In this document: one piece after another, positions 43,521-51,156 of the stretch | Layout of the letters: each line of letters begins with the position of its first letter | How positions within the stretch are numbered: the stretch's first letter is position 1 | From: DATKZH01 sp964475955 | GTDB taxonomy: Bacteria > Planctomycetota > Planctomycetia > Pirellulales > Thermoguttaceae | NCBI GenBank assembly: GCA_964475955.1 | Contig: CAYYZY010000014.1 | Location: 8,356 to 72,355, forward strand | Length of the DNA: 64,000 nucleotides | Reading direction: 5' to 3' | Translations under genes and position numbers: made by a program | The notes under the pieces: model-generated | The model's input: only the letters and a program-made list of their open reading frames with translations | What the model was told of the DNA's origin: nothing | Database searches by the model: none

Positions 43521-43548
43521 TTGAATGTGCAGGCGAAGCTGTTATATT
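43521..43548 (+). promoter_or_regulatory. Sigma-70-like promoter for the J-like/pseudoprotease gene
   Basis: TTGAAT (43521-43526), a 16-bp spacer and TATATT (43543-43548), 146 bp before the ATG at 43694. Both hexamers are near consensus in an otherwise GC-rich region. Confidence 0.5.
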
Positions 43549-43693
43549 CTCTACAATGGGGTAATAAGACCCTCAACCATGCAGCCGGGAGGCCCGCGGC
43601 CGGTAGGACCTACGACAACTCTCTCACGGTGCGTAGACTACCACACCCGACTCTCGTCGAGGCCGGGTACTCCTTGCTTCGAAGGAGCACGCC

Positions 43694-46243
43694 ATGGCGG
43701 ACCGCTTCGATCCATATTACGAGTGGCTGGGCATCCCGCCCGAGGAACAGCCGCCGAACCACTACCGCCTCCTCGAGCTGAGCCTGTTCGAGGATCTTTC
43801 CAGCGTGATTCGGGCGGCCACGGCCAAGCGTACGGAGCATCTGAGGACGTATCAGTTGAGCCGGCACTCCGCGGAGTGCCAGCGGTTGCTCAACGAAGTC
43901 GCCGCGGCTTCCGCCAGCCTGTTGGACGTGGACACGAAAGCCGCCTACGATACGGAACTTCGCGACAAGCTGCGGGCCCAAGGCGTGCTGCCGCAACCCA
44001 CTCGTGCGGGCGACGCCGCGGTACAGCCGTCGCGGCACGGCGCACCGGGGGCCGCCGCGACGCGGAAGCTGCCCCCCCTTCCCAAGAGGGGGAAGGCCGG
44101 GAGGCAAGCGGGTTCGCTCCCTGCGTGGCTGCCGAAGGCGGGCCTTGCTGCTTGCGCGGCGGCGATCGGGCTGGCGCTGGTCGTATCGCTTCTCATCTGG
44201 GGTACGGGGTCGTATGAAAAGGAATCGTCCCTGGTTTTCGAGTGGCCGGAGGATGAGCGTTCCGAGGCCACGCTGAAGGTGAATGGGGAGCCGGTGGACG
44301 TCCCGGCCGACGGCCCGGTGGTGCACCACGGTTTGCCTGGCAACTACAAGATTGTGGCGTGCCGGCCGGGGTTCGAGTCCTTCGAGACGACGGTCGACGC
44401 GGGCCTGGGCGAAACAACAATCCGGCCGGTCTGGGAACCCGAGGCGGAGGCGGTGGCCAAGGCCCCTGCGGCCCCCGAGGAAGAAACCGAAGGGGACGAA
44501 GACGTCGCAGACGCGGAGCCGGAGTCGTCGGCCGACAAGCTGGCCGAGACGCCGGCAGCCATCCCGGAACCGAAGCCGGGCGCCGTCGAAGAGCCGGCCG
44601 GCGAGCGCGCCCGACCGGGAACCGCACCGGCCGCTCCCAAGCCGGCGCCGCAAGAACCGGCGCCGCCGCAAGCGCTCGCCGAGGCGATTGCGCGGGCGAG
44701 GGAGTCGGTCGTCTGCATTCGCCCGATCCCCGGGAACGGCCCGGTGCCGCCGAGGGCGGGATTCGTGCTCGGTCCCCAGAAGGAGCTGATCGTGACCAGC
44801 TATCGCGCGGTAGCCGGCGCCGTTGCCGCGCGCGTGACCTTCGGCGACGGGAGCATCACCGAGGTGACGCACTACGCGGCCGTCGACCCGCAGAAGGACT
44901 TGGCGTTGCTTCGAACGGTCTCGTGGCCGACCGTGCCGGGGTTGCCCCTGGCCTTTGAGGTAGGGCCGGAAGAGGAGTTGGCCGCGCTGGGGCTCGCCAT
45001 CGGACCGATGCCGCCGGGCTCGCCGCCGACAACCGTTGGTTTCGGTGGGCCGTCCGGCCCCCCATTGCCCCCGTCGGGCCCTGTGCCCGTGCGCCCGACG
45101 CCCGGCAGGGCGTTGGAGTTGGCGCAGGGCGTGAAGCTGGCCGGATTCTCGGGCTGGATGCCGGGGCACGACTTCGATCGCGACGCCTCCTGGATCCGCA
45201 CGACGGCGACGATTTCGGAAGGCAACGCGGGCGGGCCGCTCGTCAATGCGCGCGGCGAGGTGGTGGGGGTGAATTCCGGAATGGCGATCGACGTTCCCGA
45301 CCTGAACCTGGCCCTGGCCGCCCTGGAAGTGCATCGGCTGGCGCTCGGCGCGGCCAACCGTTCCGACGCCCTGGCGTCGCTGTCGCAGGGCGGTGGACCC
45401 GGCGGCCCACCAAGAGGAATGGGCGGGCCGGGAAGACCGGCGCCATCGGGCCCGGCCGGGCGAGCCGGGGGAAGAAGCGGAATGCCGGGAGGAGCTGAAA
45501 CGCCGAGCACGCGCGGAACGCCCGCAGGTGCGGCCGAGCCGGACATCGTGCTCGCCTCCGGCAAAACCTTTCGACGCGAGGATTTCCAGATCGATGAGGC
45601 CGCGGCCGGGAGGCTGGTCGAAAGCTGGGCGGACGAAGACGATTTCGTGCTCCAGGTCAAACACGGGAGCTTGTTCAAGACGGGCTACGTCGCGCACCGC
45701 GACGAGAAGCTCAACGGGCTGGCCATCCTCTTCCACGACGAAGACACCCCGATGCTCTACGTCCACTACGTCGACAACAAGATGGACGGAGTGCTCAGGT
45801 TGTGGGACGAAAAGGGGCACGATCGCTACTGTTGCGAATTGTCGGAGAACACGCGCGACGGCCTCTGCTGCGTGTTCGACAACGACCGCCCCCGCATGGT
45901 CGCCGAGATGGAGGACGACGCGTACGTTTCGATCGTCGTCGTCTCCGACGACGGCCAGCTCAAACGGTTCGACAGCGAGTCGGAGGCCCGCAAGGACGAA
46001 CTCGGCCGGAAAGCCCTGGCGGCGGCCGACGACATCGACGGCGAAGTGATGAAGATCCAGGTGTCGCTCACGAGGAACCTGCGCGGCGCTATCGACGACG
46101 CCGAGTCGGAGAAGAAGCGCGCCATCCTCGCCAAGCTGAATCCCCAGAGGCGGGCGAGGATTTCCGGTCGCGCCAACAGTCGGAGAGCGGAAAGCGACCA
46201 GGCGATGAAGGCGCTGCGCCGCAAGAGCGGGGTTTCGCCGTAA
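43694..46243 (+). CDS. J-domain-like membrane protein with PEGA-like domain, trypsin-fold pseudoprotease and MORN-like C-terminus
   Basis: An 849-residue protein; AAGGAG lies six bases before the ATG. Residues about 22-92 resemble a J domain (HYRLLELS, IRAATAKRTEHLRTYQ, LLDVDTKAAYDTELR) but lack the HPD tripeptide. A membrane helix follows (about 150-169), then a PEGA-like part (LKVNGEPVDVPADGPVV), an acidic/Pro linker, and a trypsin/HtrA-like domain (about 330-550). In the latter the catalytic histidine position reads R371 (VTSYRAV) and GNSGGP has become GNAGGP (A512), so two catalytic residues are absent. A Gly-rich stretch leads to a region of MORN/YwqK-like repeats (DEKLNGLAILFHDED, KMDGVLRLWDEKG). 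It starts a plus-strand run ending in Hsp70. Confidence 0.82.
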   Translation: MADRFDPYYEWLGIPPEEQPPNHYRLLELSLFEDLSSVIRAATAKRTEHLRTYQLSRHSAECQRLLNEVAAASASLLDVDTKAAYDTELRDKLRAQGVLPQPTRAGDAAVQPSRHGAPGAAATRKLPPLPKRGKAGRQAGSLPAWLPKAGLAACAAAIGLALVVSLLIWGTGSYEKESSLVFEWPEDERSEATLKVNGEPVDVPADGPVVHHGLPGNYKIVACRPGFESFETTVDAGLGETTIRPVWEPEAEAVAKAPAAPEEETEGDEDVADAEPESSADKLAETPAAIPEPKPGAVEEPAGERARPGTAPAAPKPAPQEPAPPQALAEAIARARESVVCIRPIPGNGPVPPRAGFVLGPQKELIVTSYRAVAGAVAARVTFGDGSITEVTHYAAVDPQKDLALLRTVSWPTVPGLPLAFEVGPEEELAALGLAIGPMPPGSPPTTVGFGGPSGPPLPPSGPVPVRPTPGRALELAQGVKLAGFSGWMPGHDFDRDASWIRTTATISEGNAGGPLVNARGEVVGVNSGMAIDVPDLNLALAALEVHRLALGAANRSDALASLSQGGGPGGPPRGMGGPGRPAPSGPAGRAGGRSGMPGGAETPSTRGTPAGAAEPDIVLASGKTFRREDFQIDEAAAGRLVESWADEDDFVLQVKHGSLFKTGYVAHRDEKLNGLAILFHDEDTPMLYVHYVDNKMDGVLRLWDEKGHDRYCCELSENTRDGLCCVFDNDRPRMVAEMEDDAYVSIVVVSDDGQLKRFDSESEARKDELGRKALAAADDIDGEVMKIQVSLTRNLRGAIDDAESEKKRAILAKLNPQRRARISGRANSRRAESDQAMKALRRKSGVSP

Positions 46244-46356
46244 TCTCCGCGGGCTGCTCCGAGGCTCGTGGGCCGGGCGGCCGGCGGCCCCTTGTCGGGC
46301 CGGTCGCCGACTGCGGCAACCCCGCAGGGGACCCGTTTCAAGGGAGGACGTCTTCA

Positions 46357-47373
46357 ATGATTGTTCGCGTGCGGCGGTTCTGGGTGATCGCGATGCTGCT
46401 GATCGGGGCGCTCGCTCCGGCGGCACCGTGCCGGCCGGCGGGGGCGCAGCAGCGCGAAGCCGGTCGGCGGGAAACGAGTCGGCGGGAGGACAAGCGCTAC
46501 GACGAAGTCGTCAACGCGTTCATCGCGTACGACATCGGGCAGTTGCGCGGGGCCCAGGGACAACGGGCCAACCAGGCCTTCCGGTCGCTTCAGGGCGATG
46601 CCGCGATTCCGGCCGTGATCCGCGGCGTCAACAAGGCGGCCCGCATGCGGCAGAGCTGCCCGATCATCGTGGTCGCGCGCAAGCTCGAAAACATGCTGGA
46701 GGCGACCAAGGACGACGACATGCTCCGGTACGCGATCGATCATCTCGACAACTCCGGCCAGGGCGTCGTCTACGGAAGCTACGTCGACCGGCTCCGCGAG
46801 CTCGCCGAGCGGAAGCTCTACGGGGAGGGCCGGCGCCAGCGAAAGCTCCAGGGCGGCACCGTTTCCCAGTTGCTGCGGGCCCAGAAGCCGGTCGAGCAGT
46901 GGACGTACGAGGACCTTCAGGAAGCGATCCACCAGGAAAAGGGCTCGCAACTGGTGCGCGTGCTCGAGGAGCTGGAAAAGCGCAAGGGGGCCCAACACAC
47001 CAACACGCTGGCCCAGGCGATCGCCGTCGTGCCCGACGACGCCCGGGAAATCGCCCGGGCCCTGCTCGCCCAGCGCCTCGTGCGCATGACCGACGGCACG
47101 CTGCGCGCGAAGCTGGAGGACCCGAACGTGGAGGTACGGGCGGCGGCCGTCCGGGCGGTGGGGTACAAGCGGGCGCCGCTTTACAGGGAAGTCGCCGCGG
47201 CGATGCGCGACAAGCCGCTGGTGGCCGAGTATGCCCGGCAGGTGTTGTTGAAGCTCTCGGGCGAGGATTTCGGCCCGGGCCCCGACGCGTCGGTCGCCGA
47301 GTGGTACGCGGCGAGCAAGCGCTGGGAGGCATGGGCCGAGCGGCAGCAGATGGAGGAGGAAGAGTCGCGCTAA
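46357..47373 (+). CDS. Secreted HEAT-like repeat protein
   Basis: A 338-residue protein; GGGAGGAC precedes the ATG at 46357. It has a signal peptide (FWVIAMLLIGALAPAAPCRPAGA) and a helical body with HEAT-like elements, most clearly KLEDPNVEVRAAAVRAVGY followed by AAAMRDKPLVAEYARQVLLK. It ends in LSGEDFGP and a Trp/Ala-rich tail, the same ending as the protein at 40955-42385. It lies 113 bp after the J-like/pseudoprotease gene and 58 bp before the cytochrome gene on the same strand, so co-transcription is likely. A periplasmic binding or scaffold role is inferred; nothing catalytic is visible. Confidence 0.75.
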   Translation: MIVRVRRFWVIAMLLIGALAPAAPCRPAGAQQREAGRRETSRREDKRYDEVVNAFIAYDIGQLRGAQGQRANQAFRSLQGDAAIPAVIRGVNKAARMRQSCPIIVVARKLENMLEATKDDDMLRYAIDHLDNSGQGVVYGSYVDRLRELAERKLYGEGRRQRKLQGGTVSQLLRAQKPVEQWTYEDLQEAIHQEKGSQLVRVLEELEKRKGAQHTNTLAQAIAVVPDDAREIARALLAQRLVRMTDGTLRAKLEDPNVEVRAAAVRAVGYKRAPLYREVAAAMRDKPLVAEYARQVLLKLSGEDFGPGPDASVAEWYAASKRWEAWAERQQMEEEESR

Positions 47374-47431
47374 ATGACGCTGCGCGATTTCTCATCCGAC
47401 GGGCAACATCACGATCGACGGCGGGTCGACG

Positions 47432-49222
47432 ATGCGGCGAATCGCCTTGCTCCTGGTCGTCTTCCTCACCGCATCGGTTGCCGCGGTGTTTTCGCTCAAG
47501 CGGCGGCCGCTCGGCGCCGCGGAGGCCCAGCGCGAGACGGAGAAGCCGCCCGCCGCCGCGATCGAAGGGCGCGTGCTCTCCGTGTCGGGCCCGGTGGAGG
47601 GGGCCTTGGTCAGGGTGAAGGGCCGGCCCGGCCGCGTTTCGACTGACCGTGAAGGCCGTTTCTCGCTTCCAGTGCATGGGGGCTCACCGGTCCGCGTTAC
47701 GGCATCGAAAGAGGGGTATTTCGTGGCGGGGGTCGATTGGCCGGGCCGCGGTCGGTCGACGATCCGGCTTCGCGCCCATCCCCGGGAGGACTGCACCGAC
47801 TACGCGTGGATCGACCCCCGCCCCGACGCCCGGCGGCCCGACCAATGCGGCAACTGCCACGAGCAGGTGTACCGCGAATGGTCGGAAAGCCCTCACGCCC
47901 GATCGGCCACCAACCGGCGTTTCATGAACCTCTACGAGGGGACCGACTGGCGGGGGAACGAAGATGTGGGCTGGAGTCTGCTCGACGAGTTCCCCGAGGG
48001 GAGCGGGGTGTGCTGGTCGTGTCATGTCCCGTCGCTCGAGCCGGACCCCGCGATCACCGGCGACCTGCGCAGGACGAGCGGCGTGGAGCGTCTGGGCGTC
48101 CACTGCGATTTCTGCCACAAGATCGCCGACGTGTCGGTCGATCACGCGGGGCTCGATCACGGACGTTTTGCCCTGCGGCTGGTGCGCCCAGTGCCGGGCC
48201 GGGAGGTCTTCTTCGGCTCGATCGACGACGACCGGGGGCGTTCCGTCTCGCTGCCACTGTACAGCGAGAGCCGCTACTGCGCGAGCTGTCACGAGGGAGT
48301 CCTGTTCGGCACGCACGCGTACGGGGAGTATTCCGAATGGCGGGCCAGCCCTTACGCCGCCCGGGGCATCGAGTGCCAGGACTGCCACATGGCCCCCACG
48401 GGCCGCATGGTCAACGTGGCCCCGGGGCACGGCGGTATCGACCGCGACCCGAACACGCTGGCCAACCACGGTTCGTCCCGCGCCAAAGCGAGCGTGCTCG
48501 GCAAGCACGTGTTGCTGAGTCTCGAAGGCAAGGAGTCGGCAGCGGGGGTGACGGTGCTCGCGGAGGTTCGAGTGGAGGGCGTGGGGCACCGCATGCCGAC
48601 CGGCTATCCGTCCCGCGCCGTGATCCTCTGGGTGCGTGCCACGACCGCCGACGGCAAGCCGGCCCGCTTGCTCGAAGGCCCGGTGCTCCCCCCGCTGGCG
48701 GGCGACGGGCCGGTGGCCGAGGGCGGTCTGGCAGGACGGCCAGGCCGGATGTACGCTAAGGTCCTCGAGGGGCTCGACGGCCAACTGCCCGCCCCGTACT
48801 GGAAGGCCACGCGCGTGAAGTACGACACCCGGCTGATGCCCGACCAGATCGACCGCCTGCGGTTTCGGTTTGCACGGGCCGAAGGGGATTTGACGGTGGA
48901 GGCGCGGCTGGTCTATCGGCGTTTCAGCAAATTTCTGGCCGATCAGAAGGGCTGGCCCGACAACGAGGTGCCGATTGTCATGAAGGAATGGAGCACGGGG
49001 CGCGGCGACGCGGGGCCTTCGGGCGACGGCGGGAAGGGAGCGGAGAAGCGGGCGAGCCGTCGTTCGCACGACGCGCGGCCGATGCGCGTCTTGGCAGGGC
49101 GCACTGCCACGGCGTCTCGCTCGGTTGCGGCCGACGGCCACGATCGGAAACGAGAACCCCGGACGCACACAACAAGAAGCACGCCTCATGGATCAACGCG
49201 CTTGTCAGGCGGTGGGAATTGA
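47432..49222 (+). CDS. Pentahaem cytochrome c with N-terminal carboxypeptidase-regulatory-like domain
   Basis: A 596-residue exported protein. After a signal/anchor (ALLLVVFLTASVAAVFSL) comes a beta-sandwich of the carboxypeptidase-regulatory type (IEGRVLSVSGPVEGALVRVK). Five haem-c motifs follow: CGNCH (139-143), CWSCH (194-198), CDFCH (225-229), CASCH (283-287) and CQDCH (315-319). The first is followed by W-x-x-S-x-HARS. A haem-free C-terminal domain includes GHRMPTGYPSR. Order and spacing parallel the cytochrome at 22050-23084. From about residue 520 the sequence turns into an Arg/Ser/Gly tail and runs 35 bp into the following Hsp70 gene, so the last 75 residues may be read-through or a damaged end. 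Electron partners are unknown. Confidence 0.87.
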   Translation: MRRIALLLVVFLTASVAAVFSLKRRPLGAAEAQRETEKPPAAAIEGRVLSVSGPVEGALVRVKGRPGRVSTDREGRFSLPVHGGSPVRVTASKEGYFVAGVDWPGRGRSTIRLRAHPREDCTDYAWIDPRPDARRPDQCGNCHEQVYREWSESPHARSATNRRFMNLYEGTDWRGNEDVGWSLLDEFPEGSGVCWSCHVPSLEPDPAITGDLRRTSGVERLGVHCDFCHKIADVSVDHAGLDHGRFALRLVRPVPGREVFFGSIDDDRGRSVSLPLYSESRYCASCHEGVLFGTHAYGEYSEWRASPYAARGIECQDCHMAPTGRMVNVAPGHGGIDRDPNTLANHGSSRAKASVLGKHVLLSLEGKESAAGVTVLAEVRVEGVGHRMPTGYPSRAVILWVRATTADGKPARLLEGPVLPPLAGDGPVAEGGLAGRPGRMYAKVLEGLDGQLPAPYWKATRVKYDTRLMPDQIDRLRFRFARAEGDLTVEARLVYRRFSKFLADQKGWPDNEVPIVMKEWSTGRGDAGPSGDGGKGAEKRASRRSHDARPMRVLAGRTATASRSVAADGHDRKREPRTHTTRSTPHGSTRLSGGGN

Positions 49223-51095
49223 CCTGGGGACGACGTACTCGTCTCTGGCGTACGTCGACTCGCAGATGACGCCTCGGGTGGTCTCCGACAGCTCGGGCCG
49301 CGCGGTGACGCCGAGCGTCGTCTTCTTCGACGACGAGGAGATCATCGTCGGGGAGATCGCCCTGGAGCAGGCCAAGGCGCACGCCGACCGCGCGGTCCAG
49401 TTCATCAAGGTGCACATGGGCGACCCGTGGCGACGGGAGTTCCTGGGCCGCGAGCACACGCCCGAGAGCATCTCCGCCATGATCCTGGGCCAACTGGTCA
49501 AGGAGGCCGAGCCGCAGATCGGGCCCGTCGGCAAGGCGGTGATCACGGTGCCGGCCTCCTTCACGGAGAAGCGGCGCCGCGCCACGCAGCAGGCGGGGGA
49601 AATCGCGGGGCTGGAAGTGATCGGCACGTTCAACGAGCCGATGGCGGCCACGCTGGCCTACGGGCTGCACCACGCTTCGCGCGAGCAGATCGTGCTGGTT
49701 TACGACCTGGGGGGCGGCACCTTCGACGTGACCGTGGTGCGGATTTCGCCCAGCGAACTCGAGGAGCTGGCCACCAGCGGGAACCGGCAGTTCGGCGGGC
49801 GCGACTGGGACCGCGTGCTCGTCGACTTCGTGGTCGACGATTTCCGCAAAGCGCACGGCGCCGACCTTCGCGCCGACGAGCAGGCGATGCAGGACCTCCA
49901 GGTGGAGTGCGAGCACGCCAAGCGCCGGCTGACGCAGATGAAGCGCACCACGATCCGCGTGCACGCCGCCGGGCGCGATCACGCGGTCGACGTGCGGCGC
50001 TCGCAGTTCGAGGAGCTCACCGCCCACCTGCTGCACGCCACCAAGCTGACGACGGAGATGGTCATCAAGGACGCGGGCCTGGCCTGGGGCCGGCTCTCCC
50101 GCGTGGTGCTGGTCGGGGGTTCCACCCACATGCCGGCCGTGCGGCGCATGCTGGAGCAGGTGAGCGGCAAGCCGCCCGATACGGGCGTCAACCCCGTGCT
50201 GGCCGTGTCGTTGGGGGCGGCCACGTACGCGCATATGCTGGAGAGGGGCCGGGGGCGGCGCGTGATTCGGTCGCCGGAGGGCGCCGCGCCGGTCGACGAT
50301 CGAACGGCCTACGAGCTGGAGGCGGCGTCCGGCGCGCTGCCGACGGCCGAGGAGACGATGCCGCTGGTCCACTTCGTCACGGCCCACGGCGTCGGCGTCA
50401 AGGTCCGCTCCCGCGACGCGGCGCGCAACAAGGTGCTGATCCCCAAGAACACCCGGGTGCCGGTGAGCGTGACCAAGCAGTTTTACACCAAGTCGACCGG
50501 CTCTCGCGGCACGCGGATCAAGATCGACATCACCCAGGGCGATACCGACGACCTGGCCGTGGCCGAATCGCTCGGCACCGGGCGGATCGAGGGCGTCCCC
50601 CGCGGGGCGCCCGAGGGCCAGCCCGTCGACGTGACCATGGAGTTCGACGAGCAGGGGCGCCTGCACATCCACGCGGTCTACGTGCCGACGGGCCAGAAGA
50701 TGGACCTCTCGCTGGAAATCCCCGGCGGGCTCGAGCAGGAGGAGGTCGAGGCGCAGCGGCGGTTCCTCGAAAGCGCCGGCTTCCTGAAGCCGATCGACGC
50801 GCATGGGCTGCTCGAGGAGCTGGAGCGGGCGGAGTCGCTCGACGCCGACGATCCGCTCGACGTCGAGGTGCTCAACGACGAAGTCGACACCTCGGCCGAC
50901 GAGGGCCAAATGGCGACCGACGAGTACCCGGTGGTCGGCGAGGACCAGGTATCGACCGAAGAGTACCTACCGGCCCGCGATGAGGACCGGGTGTTCACCG
51001 CCGAAGATCTGTTCCGGGACCTGGGGGCCGACCTGGATGACGACGAGGATCAGGGTGACGACGCGGACGACCTCCCGCTGATCGATCCGGTCTGA
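49188..51095 (+). CDS. Hsp70 (DnaK-like) chaperone with acidic C-terminal tail
   Basis: A 635-residue Hsp70; ATG at 49188 is chosen because the protein then opens as MDQRACQAVGIDLGTTYSS, as in the family. The nucleotide-binding domain has GIDLGTTYSS, GTFNEPMAATLAYG, LVYDLGGGTFDVTVV and VVLVGGSTHMP. A beta substrate-binding domain follows (LIPKNTRVPVSVTKQFYTKS). Instead of the helical lid and EEVD-type end there is a roughly 90-residue acidic tail rich in Asp and Glu (AESLDADDPLDVEVLNDEVD). Family length is normal, but the lid is replaced. It overlaps the end of the cytochrome gene by 35 bp and converges on a J-like/WD40 gene 61 bp downstream. It is a specialised paralogue, not the housekeeping DnaK. 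Confidence 0.92.
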   Translation: MDQRACQAVGIDLGTTYSSLAYVDSQMTPRVVSDSSGRAVTPSVVFFDDEEIIVGEIALEQAKAHADRAVQFIKVHMGDPWRREFLGREHTPESISAMILGQLVKEAEPQIGPVGKAVITVPASFTEKRRRATQQAGEIAGLEVIGTFNEPMAATLAYGLHHASREQIVLVYDLGGGTFDVTVVRISPSELEELATSGNRQFGGRDWDRVLVDFVVDDFRKAHGADLRADEQAMQDLQVECEHAKRRLTQMKRTTIRVHAAGRDHAVDVRRSQFEELTAHLLHATKLTTEMVIKDAGLAWGRLSRVVLVGGSTHMPAVRRMLEQVSGKPPDTGVNPVLAVSLGAATYAHMLERGRGRRVIRSPEGAAPVDDRTAYELEAASGALPTAEETMPLVHFVTAHGVGVKVRSRDAARNKVLIPKNTRVPVSVTKQFYTKSTGSRGTRIKIDITQGDTDDLAVAESLGTGRIEGVPRGAPEGQPVDVTMEFDEQGRLHIHAVYVPTGQKMDLSLEIPGGLEQEEVEAQRRFLESAGFLKPIDAHGLLEELERAESLDADDPLDVEVLNDEVDTSADEGQMATDEYPVVGEDQVSTEEYLPARDEDRVFTAEDLFRDLGADLDDDEDQGDDADDLPLIDPV

Positions 51096-51156
51096 GGGCT
51101 CGGCGCGGTCGGCCAACGAGGGCCGTTGGATGGGGCCGATAGCGCGCGGCCGTTTG

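Larger units (their letters stand above)
42386..43693. other. Long intergenic region with palindromic repeats between divergent genes
   Basis: About 1.3 kb separates the second ExbB/ExbD operon (minus) from the J-like/pseudoprotease gene (plus). It holds a short shared element (42691-42709), a 23-bp inverted repeat, an isolated 17-bp perfect hairpin and a promoter candidate near the plus-strand gene. Frames across it lack ribosome-binding sites and read as Arg/Pro/Gly-rich noise, so I call no gene here. Confidence 0.6.

Noticed and set aside
47374..47400. Sequence resembling the end of the REPIN-like element (TGACGCTGCGCGATTTC)
   Set aside because: Several mismatches over a short length and no inverted partner; indistinguishable from chance.
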